Positions 60,171 to 64,000 of a stretch of DNA of 64,000 bases are shown piece after piece. Below the pieces are notes generated by a model. That model had not been told where the DNA came from, did not search any database, and saw only the letters and a program-made list of their open reading frames with translations. The first letter of the stretch is position 1. The number at the start of each line of letters is the position of its first letter. This DNA comes from Sipunculus nudus. Taxonomy: Eukaryota; Annelida; Sipuncula; Golfingiida; Sipunculidae. The position numbers and the translations under genes were made by a program. The stretch spans positions 52,358,019 through 52,422,018 of the forward strand of contig CM049306.1 in assembly GCA_026874595.1 (NCBI GenBank), read 5' to 3'.

Positions 60171-62672
60171 GCCATCTATAATTAAAGAATTTTCATTTCC
60201 GAAACTGCGAGCTAAGATTTGTATATTAATCAAAGCACAGAGAAACTGGTACAGTTTATTTGATTGAATGTCAAGGACCTTGCCTGCCTAGTCAGACCTC
60301 TATAATCAGCGATAAAATCTGCTGCATGGTATCCTGTGTGGTCCATTTGGAATTTCATGAAATACTAAAAGGAGGATTTATGGCTCTCCCACTGTGTAAA
60401 TGTTTCGCAAGAATAAATTGACAAACTACGACTCATCACAAGTGAACGGCAACAAATACACCATGTTGTACGCAGGTTAATGCACACAAACCACACTTAA
60501 CATGCGGGAGGCGTTATAAATCAGATATTACCAAGCCAAGTGCAAAAACTGCTGCCTAATATAAATCTAATAAAAGCGGATACTGTGGTTTACAGGTGTC
60601 AGATAATAAGCTTTTAAATCATCAGTGAGCACGCTGCCATTGTACCCGGGCTATGTAATGAGGAGACGCATGGAAATGTGCCTATATGTCAGTGATTCCA
60701 TTTCAAAGGCAAACATGGGACACTGAAGAAACTTTGGCCGGCCGGTCATGCCTACACGTCAGACAACTTAATATATTCATTGCACTCACAAAAAAATAAA
60801 TGAAACTATATTCGATAGTTCGCTCTACTCTTCAAGGGAAATCTGCTAAGTGAAGCGTTTCAGTGGCAGCTGAGTTAACGTCAGTAATCTCTGGACACAG
60901 ACTATTGTATTACACAAAAAAATTTCTACGTATTCAAACGTTACGATACAAAAATGGTCCACGTTTACAATGGCTATATTCCTCTGGTGCCTAGTTTGCC
61001 ATATTGTATTTGCAGCACGTGCATGTTACCTATGCTCCCAGAAAGAAGAAAACAAATCTAGGTTAACTGCGGATTTTTTATCAGAAATGATTCGAGCAGG
61101 AAACAATCCTGACAAAAGTCACTATGATCTCAAAAAAGGACATTAAAATACTGGTGACCATCTTTCGATGGACCTCTTAATTCAACCACATACACAGCAT
61201 ACATTATTTTTAAATTATTTTTTAAAAAAAATGGTACACTTATAGAATAGGTTCCTTCTGGGTTTGCTTCCAGGGACAATGTAAAAAAGTGCATGACGAA
61301 AAAGTGACTTGAAGGTTTACATCTCATTTTATCACCAGTCATTGTAACTATCCCCATCAAATATTTTGTCCTCTTTAGCTACGCTCCCGAGGCAGCGGAA
61401 ATCTTGCGCTTCTAAAGAAGCAACTGATTTTCACGCTGCCAGCTTTGACCGTTTATGATATATTTAGACACCAGATGGCGGTTCGTTGTCCACTGAAATA
61501 AACGCGCGTATGATGTGACAAGCAGCCAATCAGATGCCAATAAACAAACACTCGACAGGAATCCTGGCTCCGCCCATTGCTGCGCTTCAAGCGCCGCTTG
61601 ATGAGTTTCCGGTCGAATTTAAATTGCTCCCTCTGCATTCTCGCATCATCGACCGATTCGATTATGACATTATGACTGCGTTAGCGAAGTCATGTATCTG
61701 TTGTCTGCAGAACTGAGACCAGCCAGCGAGGTGTGCACGCAGCCTTTGTTGTTACGTTTCGTTTGAATTACAGCTCACCGGCCGAGCATCCTATGTGCCC
61801 AAGGCCCTAAGCAAATCACGTCAGGGGCAATTCTCTCTGAGCCTGTGGCCTGTTCAGACGGTTACGCTGGGGGATGAGCTGTCCCTTAAAAAAGAAATGA
61901 ATATGATTGGCTCCGTGTATTCCTCGCTTGGCTCTGTCTTCCAGCACAAGGTCTCATCTGATTGGACAAAAATACAGTGCTCCCCTCTGGTGTTGCAATT
62001 CAGGATACGAGGTCATAACAAACAGCGCCTTACGATATAGGTAGTGGCCCTATAGGTAAAGCGCTGTGTAAAGAGCGTACTCTTTAGCATGAACACTATT
62101 AATTTCATAAATATAAATTTTCCGTTAGGCACCTTATTCTATAATCGCTCCACAAAAATTTATCATCAAGCAAGTGAGTACCGGCCAAGAATTGAAGAGT
62201 ATAGGCCCAACAAATTCAAATGTGAAGCAATTCTGGATAATTCAATTATATCAGCCTCCCCCGGACTTGCATCCTGTTAGGAAATGCATAAGGAATCATC
62301 TTAACTCGCGTTATTATTGTCCAACCTTTTTCATCCTAAGCATTTATTGAAAATAACATTTTAATAAACAGTATAAAAACAGGCTGACATTTCATTGTGG
62401 GACGGCGTTGTATGGTAGGCGACATTTGCAGAGTGCAATCCGGGTGTACTAAATTTGGAATGCCTTGTTTAATAGTCACGAGACGATTAATCTTTTAACC
62501 CTTTGTGCACTGTATGCACTTTCTTACCCCAGAAGAACTCCTTAGCTTCTCCAGCCCCTAGAGCATCAATCCTGCCGGCCATAGAAGATGCCAGGGAAGC
62601 ACGTACTCCTTTCTTGGTGGTCTCGGCGTCGCCGTTGGTACCGTTAGCCACGTCTGTTCCGGCTGCGGCCAT
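24054..62672 (-). CDS. Nucleoplasmin-like histone chaperone gene, nine coding exons
   Basis: Spliced exons (minus strand): 62672-62528, 58121-58012, 45945-45823, 37441-37345, 35297-35074, 34281-34205, 33491-33470, 31936-31883, 24074-24054, giving about 290 aa. Seen: residues 45-157 fit the nucleoplasmin core, with the family hallmarks FFWGCEL at its start, an acidic loop AAEDEDEVE (65-73), a GxxAGKEDRHVIQVE strand and the GSGPVYLSANH end strand. Then come a bipartite basic signal (KRK 186-188, KRKK 196-199), acidic tracts at 207-232 and 234-254, and a Lys/Ala tail. Known of the family: pentameric nuclear chaperones that bind histones through acidic tracts and store or load H2A/H2B. Every exon junction has AG/GT and matching phase, and the core continues across exon joins exactly where the family predicts. 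Inference: the invertebrate NPM/NLP type, without the vertebrate NPM1 C-terminal RNA-binding domain. The core is very secure. Exons 7 to 9 rest on phase, splice signals and composition. Confidence 0.95.
24088..24217 (-). repeat. 65-bp tandem duplication beside exon 9 acceptor
   Basis: Two copies, starting at 24091 and 24156, of a segment containing ATTACCCATAATTAAA and CATATTAGAAGAAACATTTA on the plus strand, with four or five differences. The first copy lies within 15 bp of the exon 9 acceptor, where the branch point should be. Confidence 0.9.
25010..25160 (+). repeat. Short degenerate tandem repeat, three copies
   Basis: TAAATACATCATTTAGTCCC, TAAAATACATCATTTACACCC and TAAATACAGCATTTATAGTCC, each followed by (T/C)ACAAAAC. 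Confidence 0.75.
25770..25843. repeat. (TA)n microsatellite
   Basis: Uninterrupted run of about 37 TA units in intron 8. Confidence 0.97.
25896..26119. mobile_element. Small inverted-repeat element (MITE), about 224 bp
   Basis: GGGCCGTAGCCT at the left and AGGCTACGGCCC at the right are perfect 12-bp inverted repeats. No clear target duplication was found. It has no coding capacity of its own. Confidence 0.6.
26331..26393 (-). CDS. Candidate alternative last exon of nucleoplasmin-like gene
   Basis: Acceptor TTTTGTTGTACAG|GCT opens a phase-0 frame of 20 codons, AKGKDAKDIDETKVYLSAVS, then TAA. It would join exon 8 in frame and give a different, less basic tail. No usable donor is seen before the stop, so it could only be terminal. 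The first seven residues fit the Lys/Ala tail, the rest does not, so chance is possible. No canonical AATAAA is seen within the first 300 nt downstream. Confidence 0.35.
   Translation of the reverse strand, partial: AKGKDAKDIDETKVYLSAVS
27330..27577 (+). repeat. 123-bp tandem duplication
   Basis: TACCATTGACAAT(G/T)CTGCC starts at 27331 and 27454; both copies continue through GGTAAACGTAAAAATGTTT and CCCCCACCTAGGGTGAGC to GCAGAC with few differences. Confidence 0.9.
28320..28960 (+). repeat. GGAC-tailed dispersed repeat with duplicated unit
   Basis: CTCATAAGGTTGTTTCTATA plus TATAACACTGACCT occurs near 28470 and again near 28770. The element ends in ACGAACAGACGAACGGACGG and CAGCCTATCAGCGCAAATAG. 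Confidence 0.65.
29262..31652 (+). repeat. 25-bp minisatellite with E-box in every unit, about 95 copies
   Basis: Consensus on the plus strand is AAACTCACGTGG followed by CACCATGAAAAGG, period 25. Variation is mainly at GGCACC/GACACC/GGCAGC and AAGG/AAGA. Nearly every unit keeps CACGTG; exceptions are few (CACATG near 30938 and 31410, CATGTG near 31434, CACGTA at the ends). The left edge (29262-29340) is degenerate. One unit near 31059 lacks two bases. On the sense strand of the host gene the unit reads CAC|GTGAGTTT, a near-consensus 5' splice site. Period 25 and internal TGA exclude a coding repeat. Confidence 0.97.
31883..31936 (-). CDS. Exon 8: Lys-rich tail
   Basis: 54 nt, 18 codons, phase 0 at both ends. 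Acceptor GTTTAACAG|GCCAAG; donor AAG|GTATGA. It encodes AKVEKVKKTKASTKAKAK. If the donor is skipped the frame ends after one more codon (GTA TGA), so this could also be a terminal exon by intron retention. The Lys/Ala/Thr composition resembles the basic C-terminal tails of invertebrate nucleoplasmin-like proteins and of linker-histone tails. Confidence 0.8.
31937..33469 (-). other. Intron 7 of nucleoplasmin-like gene
   Basis: 1533 bp. A GGAC-tailed dispersed repeat covers roughly 32100-32790 (head GTGGGTCATGACGCTC, tail GGAAGGACGGACGGAC). Nothing else was recognised. Confidence 0.8.
32100..32790 (+). repeat. GGAC-tailed dispersed repeat in intron 7
   Basis: The head CAGTGGGTCATGACGCTCGT resembles the head at 41811, and the tail is GGACTGATGGAAGGACGGAC. 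The body contains CCTCATTAAACATGC and CTCATTAAATATGC in two degenerate copies. Confidence 0.6.
33470..33491 (-). CDS. Exon 7: 22-nt microexon of the basic tail
   Basis: Acceptor TTTTATTACAG|GAAGGG and donor AAG|GTAGGC enclose 22 nt. Joined to the phase-2 end of exon 6 it reads K-KGRAKAK and leaves in phase 0. Support is the matched phase, good splice signals on both sides and the Lys/Ala content expected of a nucleoplasmin-like tail. A transcript would be needed to prove use. Confidence 0.8.
33492..34204 (-). other. Intron 6 of nucleoplasmin-like gene
   Basis: 713 bp. It includes a short (TC)n tract at 34080-34100, which is (GA)n in the transcript. Its 5' end begins GTGAGA, directly after the AAA AA of exon 6, so retention brings an immediate stop. 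Confidence 0.85.
34205..34281 (-). CDS. Exon 6: poly-Glu acidic tract
   Basis: 77 nt, phase 0 to phase 2. Acceptor CTGTAACAG|GATGAG; donor CCTAAAAA|GTGAGA. It encodes residues 234-258, 17 Glu or Asp of the first 21 residues broken by Ser, then PPPK. If the donor is not used, the frame stops at once (AAG TGA), which would give a protein of about 259 aa ending PPPKK. Splicing to exon 7 restores AAG and continues into the basic tail. Confidence 0.9.
34282..35073 (-). other. Intron 5 of nucleoplasmin-like gene
   Basis: 792 bp between the two acidic-tract exons. A poly-G run on the plus strand sits at about 34432-34446. Otherwise nothing specific was seen. Confidence 0.9.
35074..35297 (-). CDS. 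Exon 5: bipartite NLS and first large acidic tract
   Basis: 224 nt, from acceptor CATTAAG|AATGG (phase 1, codon GAA split over the junction) to donor GAG|GTAGGA (phase 0). It encodes residues 159-233, starting EWPHEQEAEYMTED. Basic residues KRK (186-188) and KRKK...RR (196-202) are spaced like a bipartite nuclear localisation signal. A Glu/Asp-rich stretch (207-232) corresponds to the histone-binding acidic tract of the family. The internal ATG at 35268 is not taken as a start because the frame is open upstream to a good acceptor in phase with exon 4. The acceptor has a weak pyrimidine tract and is copied three more times upstream. Confidence 0.9.
35298..37344 (-). other. Intron 4 of nucleoplasmin-like gene
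   Basis: 2047 bp. The end next to exon 5 contains three extra copies of the exon 5 acceptor region (35380-35660) and a short (TA/CA)n tract. The rest, 35700-37340, shows no recognisable coding or repeat feature; the 113-codon open frame at 36377-36718 on the plus strand has no domain I recognise. Confidence 0.9.
35340..35660 (-). repeat. Three degenerate copies of the exon 5 acceptor and exon start
   Basis: Copies lie at about 35382-35445, 35472-35530 and 35600-35655, spaced about 90 to 120 bp. Each repeats, on the sense strand, an AT-rich intron end, TTTAAG or TGTAAG, then AATGGCC and a version of the first 40 nt of exon 5. The copy at 35472 would still read EWPHEQESEHLTEDI, then stops without a donor. 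The copy at 35382 is out of frame by one base. They look like duplicated, non-functional exon starts. Confidence 0.85.
37345..37441 (-). CDS. Exon 4: end of nucleoplasmin core
   Basis: 97 nt, entering in phase 0 and leaving in phase 1. Acceptor CCTTTCAG|TGTAAC; donor GTTG|GTAAGA. It encodes residues 127-158: CNLDLTFTHDIPVTFKLI then EGSGPVYLSANHAV. The GSGPV(Y/H)(L/I)S motif is one of the most recognisable signatures of the nucleoplasmin family. No open frame longer than about 35 codons covers it, so an ORF-length filter would miss it. Confidence 0.95.
37717..38020 (+). repeat. Duplicated ~160-bp segment, each copy with a (GA)n tract
   Basis: AGAAATGCATACAAGAACACA (37718) and TGAAATGCATTAAAAGAACA (37877) begin two copies, followed by (GA)n at 37779-37834 and (GA/GACA)n at 37917-38012. 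In the transcript these are long (CT)n tracts 335 nt upstream of exon 4. Confidence 0.85.
39240..39340 (+). repeat. Isolated 3' tail of the GGAC-tailed repeat family
   Basis: It contains TTTTAACGGACGGTCGG and CTCAGGTTACTTACAGTCAG, followed by CTGAGCTAAAAACAAG. It matches the tails at 43500-43590 and 59610-59680. The preceding 39000-39240 may be a degenerate body. Confidence 0.7.
40050..41200 (+). repeat. Diverged copy of the ~155-bp ERE-type repeat family
   Basis: It has the same anchors (GGTTTCCAAGAAGATT near 40131, CAGGTTTCCTTGAAGAT near 40728, GGTTCCAAGGAGATTG near 41073) and a GCACAAGCAGACAGACGACGG tail-like end at about 41158-41200. One perfect GGTCACCGTGACC is at 40709. It is more diverged than the copy at 41809. 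Confidence 0.75.
41809..43590 (+). repeat. Dispersed element with ~10 tandem ~155-bp units and ERE palindromes
   Basis: The head reads AAAACAAGTGGCCCAAGGGC and the tail GCTAAGGCTCAGATGACTTA followed by CAGCCAGCTAAGG after a GGACGAACG stretch. Between them an anchor like AGGTTTCCAAGGAGATTTGC recurs near 42112, 42260, 42417, 42577, 42731, 42827, 42980, 43126, 43280 and 43440. Most units contain AGGTCAnnnTGACCT; perfect GGTCAnnnTGACC palindromes are at 42397, 42553, 42805, 43262 and 43417. No coding capacity was found. Confidence 0.85.
43630..43735 (+). repeat. Dispersed repeat, copy B (shared with 340-470)
   Basis: It shares GTGTGAGTAAACAC and GTCTGTTTACCATAACAAG with 383-433, separated by a similar TCCA..TA spacer. 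It adjoins the DIRS-like remnant and may be part of it. Confidence 0.6.
43862..45065 (-). mobile_element. DIRS-like retrotransposon remnant with inverted repeats
   Basis: Arms at 43904-44030 and 44909-45046 are inverted copies (TGCATGGTGCTTAACCTTCT on the left, its complement on the right) of about 130 bp. A second inverted pair (43862-43912 with 44092-44146) makes the left arm itself a hairpin. Between them lies a broken RNase H-like coding segment. Inverted terminal repeats plus this RNase H type are characteristic of DIRS elements. The reverse transcriptase and tyrosine recombinase domains were not found. Confidence 0.65.
44146..44800 (-). pseudogene. RNase H-like fragment of a DIRS-type polyprotein, broken
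   Basis: Read on the minus strand, the frame contains HCDNITTVAYINRQAGTRS, then HIEGVRNTLAD, an in-frame TGA at 44621-44619, then LSRR, TEWLHSEVVQEFFQKW and GIDLFTP. The DN...TxxAYINxQxG, HIxGxxNxxAD*LSR and EW...DLF series is the RNase H pattern of DIRS and related retroelements. The stop and loss of flanking domains show it is dead. The downstream part has no recognised domain. Confidence 0.75.
45823..45945 (-). CDS. Exon 3: central nucleoplasmin core
   Basis: 123 nt, 41 codons, phase 0 at both ends. Acceptor CTTACACAG|GCTG; donor ATA|GTGCGT, a less common donor supported by the phase and by continuity of the fold. It encodes residues 86-126, including GSTAGKEDRHVIQVE (equivalent to the AGAKDELxxVE region of NPM proteins), NFDGKDVKQPIVVLRAGQ. 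The exon abuts a tandem array whose 52-bp unit repeats this very acceptor; see the repeat entries at 45941 and 49516. Confidence 0.95.
45941..46362 (-). repeat. 52-bp tandem array of exon 3 splice acceptor, proximal block
   Basis: Eight direct units with starts every 52 bp (45941, 45993, 46045, 46097 and so on). On the sense strand each unit ends in TCTTACACAG|GCTGTACT or a close variant, which is the functional exon 3 acceptor followed by the first eight exon bases. The first unit contains the real acceptor; the others lie upstream in intron 2. Units differ at few positions (for example GTAAGGTAA and ATCTGAGAC variants), so the amplification is fairly young. Confidence 0.95.
46550..46640 (-). 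ncRNA. tRNA-like (SINE head) fragment with A and B boxes
   Basis: On the minus strand TGGTTAAGGACG (46629-46618) resembles a pol III A box and GGTTCAAACCC (46598-46588) is a perfect B box. The order and spacing fit a tRNA-derived promoter. A complete cloverleaf could not be built with confidence, so a SINE fragment is favoured over a functional tRNA gene. Confidence 0.5.
47500..49240. repeat. Degenerate ~830-bp duplications in intron 2
   Basis: CCAGCAAATGACACTTTCATT (near 48264) and CCAGCAAATAACACTTTC (near 49087) recur with similar flanks, as do ACAGGTGTGAGCTTCT (near 47878 and 48396) and TTTACATGAATG plus a GCATGCAA(A/G)TAAA(G) segment (near 48197 and 48978). Homology is patchy. No coding function was seen; 48550-48730 is locally GC-richer. 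Near 49350 the segment GGCCATCTTGGCCGCCATCT holds two YY1-like motifs. Confidence 0.6.
49516..52925 (-). repeat. 52-bp tandem array of exon 3 splice acceptor, distal block
   Basis: About 65 further copies of the same 52-bp unit, 3.15 kb upstream of the proximal block in the transcript. Most keep the sense motif TCTTACACAGGCTGTACT; some have TTATACAGG or CTTACACAGGCTGTTCT. Variants such as ACATAAATGACAG, CCCCTTTAC and AAACACCTGACTG recur in order, and the AAACACCTG variant is found at 51189 and 51917, exactly 728 bp or 14 units apart, showing higher-order duplication. No open frame runs through the array. Confidence 0.95.
53405..53901 (+). repeat. 32-bp minisatellite, left part
   Basis: About 15 degenerate units of GGTAACCAAGCAAGACTTCT followed by CGGTACCCTTCA, with long poly-C runs (53609, 53748, 53829) where the GTACCC part has expanded. 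The array is split by the hAT-type element and continues at 56345. Confidence 0.9.
53902..56344. mobile_element. Non-autonomous hAT-type DNA transposon, 2443 bp
   Basis: The ends are CAGCGGCGTACCTA and TAGGTACGCCACTG, inverted repeats of 14 bp with one mismatch. They are flanked by a perfect 8-bp duplication GCAAGACC at 53894-53901 and 56345-56352. An 8-bp duplication with CAG...CTG termini is the hAT superfamily pattern. No transposase domain was recognised in any frame; the 90-codon frame at 55011-55283 has no feature I can name. The right third is five tandem ~155-bp repeats. Confidence 0.9.
55555..56285. repeat. Five ~155-bp tandem repeats inside the hAT-type element
   Basis: The anchor ATCCCTGGAATAC (or variant) recurs near 55558, 55710, 55868, 56021 and 56181, with GCCACTGATTATACTAA following in each. 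Subterminal repeats of this kind often bind transposase in hAT elements; that role here is inference. Confidence 0.85.
56345..56495 (+). repeat. 32-bp minisatellite, right part
   Basis: Four to five units that continue the left array. Removing the intervening element and one 8-bp duplication gives GCAAGACCTCTCGGTACC, a normal repeat unit, so this is the other half of one original array. Confidence 0.9.
57000..57190 (+). repeat. Short remnant of the ERE-type/GGAC-tailed repeat
   Basis: It contains GATGCTAGGCCTAATGGATA, a TGACAGTTAGGGCGCTC unit, then GTTAACGGACGGACAAACGG and a GACAGAGGTCGACCGC tail. Confidence 0.75.
57693..57865. repeat. Compound (TA)n repeat in intron 2 near exon 2
   Basis: TA runs alternate with two copies of TTAGCTGTTCTGAT (57745 and 57864) and two of AATATATATAAGATATATA, so a larger block has been duplicated. 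Confidence 0.9.
58012..58121 (-). CDS. Exon 2: first half of nucleoplasmin core
   Basis: 110 nt with acceptor TTTACAG|GATG and donor CAA|GTGAGT. It enters in phase 1 and leaves in phase 0. It encodes residues 49-85: GCELSKEKTEVTW, the short acidic loop AAEDEDEVE and the strand DFLVHTLFLRQ. This matches the order in nucleoplasmin cores, where GCEL is followed by a charged turn, an acidic loop and a hydrophobic strand leading to the AGAKDE-type segment found in exon 3. Confidence 0.95.
58535..59680 (+). repeat. ERE-type repeat element in intron 1
   Basis: It begins with TTGTTTTAAAACAAGCTG, carries repeat anchors near 58860, 58992 and 59149, and ends with GTTAACGGACAACCGGACGG and a CAGATGACTTACAGTCAG tail. 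Perfect GGTCAnnnTGACC palindromes are at 58839, 58971, 59285, 59400 and 59517. A poly-C run lies at 58710-58727. Confidence 0.8.
59353..59586 (+). repeat. 117-bp near-identical tandem duplication
   Basis: The segment beginning CTGGATGGTCAAAATCATG is repeated 117 bp later with no difference that I can see. It sits inside the older ERE-type element, so this duplication is recent. Confidence 0.9.
60117..60168. repeat. (TA)n microsatellite in intron 1
   Basis: Uninterrupted TA run. The open frames across it are artefacts. Confidence 0.97.
61490..61985. promoter_or_regulatory. CCAAT-box-rich, GC-richer stretch in intron 1
   Basis: Plus-strand CCAAT boxes occur at AGCCAATCAG (61526) and TGCCAATAAA (61535). 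Minus-strand boxes (ATTGG) occur at TGATTGGCTC (61907) and TGATTGGACA (61960). CTCCGCCCATTG at 61569 is GC-box-like. Several CCAAT boxes on both strands suggest a promoter, perhaps an internal start for the nucleoplasmin-like gene or a divergent unit. The short open frames there (61534-61716, 61795-62040) match nothing I know. Confidence 0.3.
62528..62672 (-). CDS. Exon 1 of nucleoplasmin-like gene
   Basis: Contains the start codon and residues 1-48 plus one base of codon 49. The ATG has A at -3 and G at +4, a good animal initiation context. The N-terminal arm is Ala/Gly/Thr-rich; a second Met at residue 31 (MAGRIDALG) is a possible shorter start. The exon ends in EFFWG, the first strand of the nucleoplasmin core, and the donor is G|GTAAGAAA in phase 1. 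The upstream first-exon limit is not known. Confidence 0.9.
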
Positions 62673-62960
62673 GCTGTCCTCTCGGTGTCAATTCCACTTT
62701 GAAAATGCCAAAATGGCCGTGCCATTGTGTCCCTTCGTCCTGAGTACGTCATTCCTTTTCAAGCTATTGTCCTTTAAGGAAACTTGCCGAGAGCATTGCT
62801 CCCGGAATGAGTTTGGCTGACCTGGTGCAGAGCGGGATTGGTGGACACTAAAGCTTGGCACAAAAGAAAGGGCGCGGCACCATTATGCAAGCTTGTAGCC
62901 AAGGATTTCCAAAAACATTCGAGAGTGCTGGGACCGGAGAATGTGTTACATTTCACCCCG
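62673..62960 (-). promoter_or_regulatory. Probable 5'UTR and proximal promoter of nucleoplasmin-like gene
   Basis: This is the sequence directly upstream of the ATG and is richer in G+C than its surroundings. On the sense strand I see a CCAAT box near 62840 (CCACCAATCCC), a CRE-like TGACGTAC near 62735 and a GGCCATTTTGGC stretch near 62707 that resembles a YY1 site. No TATA box was evident. The start of transcription cannot be set from sequence, and an upstream non-coding exon is possible. Confidence 0.45.
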
Positions 62961-63584
62961 GATTAAGACTCAAACAGTGAGAGACCATATGGTCATCGCG
63001 AGTACGATTTTTTACGTAACCCGCTTATGATGAATCAATTAATTTAACAGATTAAATTTGGGTTCTTTGATGAACAATAGTTTATTGAAGATTGGTTATC
63101 CAAGGAAATCAGTGGATTTTTAATTTTTTTTACGATATTTTAATAAAGGACTTAAAACATTCCCGTCATTGTAAATAAAGAACATCTATTGAAATTTATT
63201 TGGCGGTCATTAGATACCAAGTTTTTACATTTAAATATTTAAAACACTGACCTAATAAGCGCCTTCGCCAAAAGCGATCAGATAGATAGTTTATTAGGTA
63301 AAATTTATACACATGTGCAACAAACATAAAAGTTACTGAGGATAACACAAAGTAATATTAAACACTTATTTCCAATGTGGTCCTCGAGACAATAAACATA
63401 GTACGGCAGCATATGACAACTTGTGATTAGAAATACAGTTACTAAAAATTTACAAGCTTACTTTATTTAATCTGAACATTGTTAAAAATGAGTTAACTAA
63501 ACATTTAAATGAGATGATTTAAGACATAAGATCTAAATCATTACATACAAAACCCTGATAAAACATAGTGTGTCCTGCTATTTC

Positions 63585-64000
63585 TTAATAAACATGATAC
63601 ATTCGTCTAATACACCAACAGAAAACCAGTGGCTTGTATATCCAGTTAAATGAGTGGACATTGGTTGAGTAATTAAAACTTAATATAAATAGTCTTCCTC
63701 TGATTTCAGTTTGTTCCATAAAAAATAATTTGAATTTTTTTTTAATTCTGCTTTCACACTGTTTGACTGAAAGTGGAAAACTGTTCCATAGACAAACACC
63801 TATAATATGAAACGGGCTTTTACCAAATCCTTTAACCCTGGGTTTTGTTCATGACAGTTCACTATATCTTTTCCTATATCTGTGCTGTATAATGACACTG
63901 TATCAGAGCAGAAATAAGTAACCTTTTTCTTTGTTTCATATTTAAATTTTGTGTGATTCTGTAGAGGAACTTAAGTGCATGTGCTGCTTTAGAAAGTACT
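63585..64000 (-). mobile_element. 3' end of a non-LTR retrotransposon, partial, degenerate
   Basis: On the minus strand a frame reads GFGKSPFHIIGVCLWNSFPL, then SVKQCESRIKKKFKLFF, and stops at 63585. The pattern S..G..LWNSxPxS(I/V)K......IKKKFK is typical of the C-terminus of many non-LTR reverse transcriptase ORFs (CR1/L2/RTE-like). The upstream frame is interrupted by a stop near 63840 and continues in another frame to the window edge, so the copy is broken and partial. Confidence 0.6.

Larger units (their letters stand above)
58122..62527 (-). other. Intron 1 of nucleoplasmin-like gene
   Basis: 4406 bp. It contains ~155-bp ERE-type repeats (58535-59680), a (TA)n tract (60117-60168) and a CCAAT-box-rich stretch (61490-61985). 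I see nothing specific in 59690-60110, 60250-61380 and 62050-62500 on either strand. Confidence 0.9.

Noticed and set aside
62503-62820. 105-codon plus-strand frame over exon 1
   Set aside because: Antisense shadow of exon 1 and its promoter; no known domain and no splice context.

Overview
The window looks like nuclear DNA of an invertebrate animal, most probably a bivalve mollusc. It is AT-rich and intron-rich, full of (TA)n, (GA)n and (GT)n tracts, and littered with dispersed repeats that end in a GGACGGAC-type tail, a repeat style I associate with bivalve genomes. The species assignment is inference. Nothing bacterial, organellar or viral was seen.

One gene can be reconstructed with confidence: a nucleoplasmin-like histone chaperone on the minus strand. 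It runs from its ATG at 62672 to its stop at 24054, about 38.6 kb, in nine coding exons. Every junction has AG/GT signals and compatible phases. The conceptual product is about 290 aa: a short N-terminal arm, a nucleoplasmin beta-barrel core (exons 1 to 4), a bipartite nuclear signal followed by acidic tracts (exons 5 and 6), and a Lys-rich tail assembled from very small exons (7 to 9, including one of 22 nt). A second candidate last exon lies at 26331-26393. The likely promoter is at 62673-62960.

The introns hold the most unusual content. Intron 2 (45946-58011) contains about 73 copies of a 52-bp unit that is a copy of the intron's own 3' splice site plus the first bases of exon 3 (arrays at 45941-46362 and 49516-52925, with a 14-unit higher-order period). 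Intron 4 contains three extra copies of the exon 5 acceptor and exon start. Intron 8 has a 65-bp duplication next to the exon 9 acceptor, and also a 2.4-kb array of about 95 copies of a 25-bp unit that carries an E-box CACGTG and, on the sense strand, a GTGAGT donor-like motif. Thus three introns show tandem copying of their own acceptor region and a fourth array is rich in donor mimics.

Mobile DNA in the introns includes a 2443-bp non-autonomous hAT-type element with a perfect 8-bp target duplication, inserted in a 32-bp minisatellite (53902-56344); a DIRS-like retrotransposon remnant with inverted repeats (43862-45065); a tRNA-like SINE fragment (about 46550-46640); and tandem ~155-bp repeats with perfect GGTCAnnnTGACC palindromes (intron 1 and intron 3). 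The right edge holds the 3' end of a non-LTR retrotransposon.

The left 24 kb, downstream of the gene, has no gene I can identify. It contains microsatellites, a hAT-like MITE, a foldback element, a 550-bp duplication and one short unidentified possible coding stretch near 9.4-9.8 kb.
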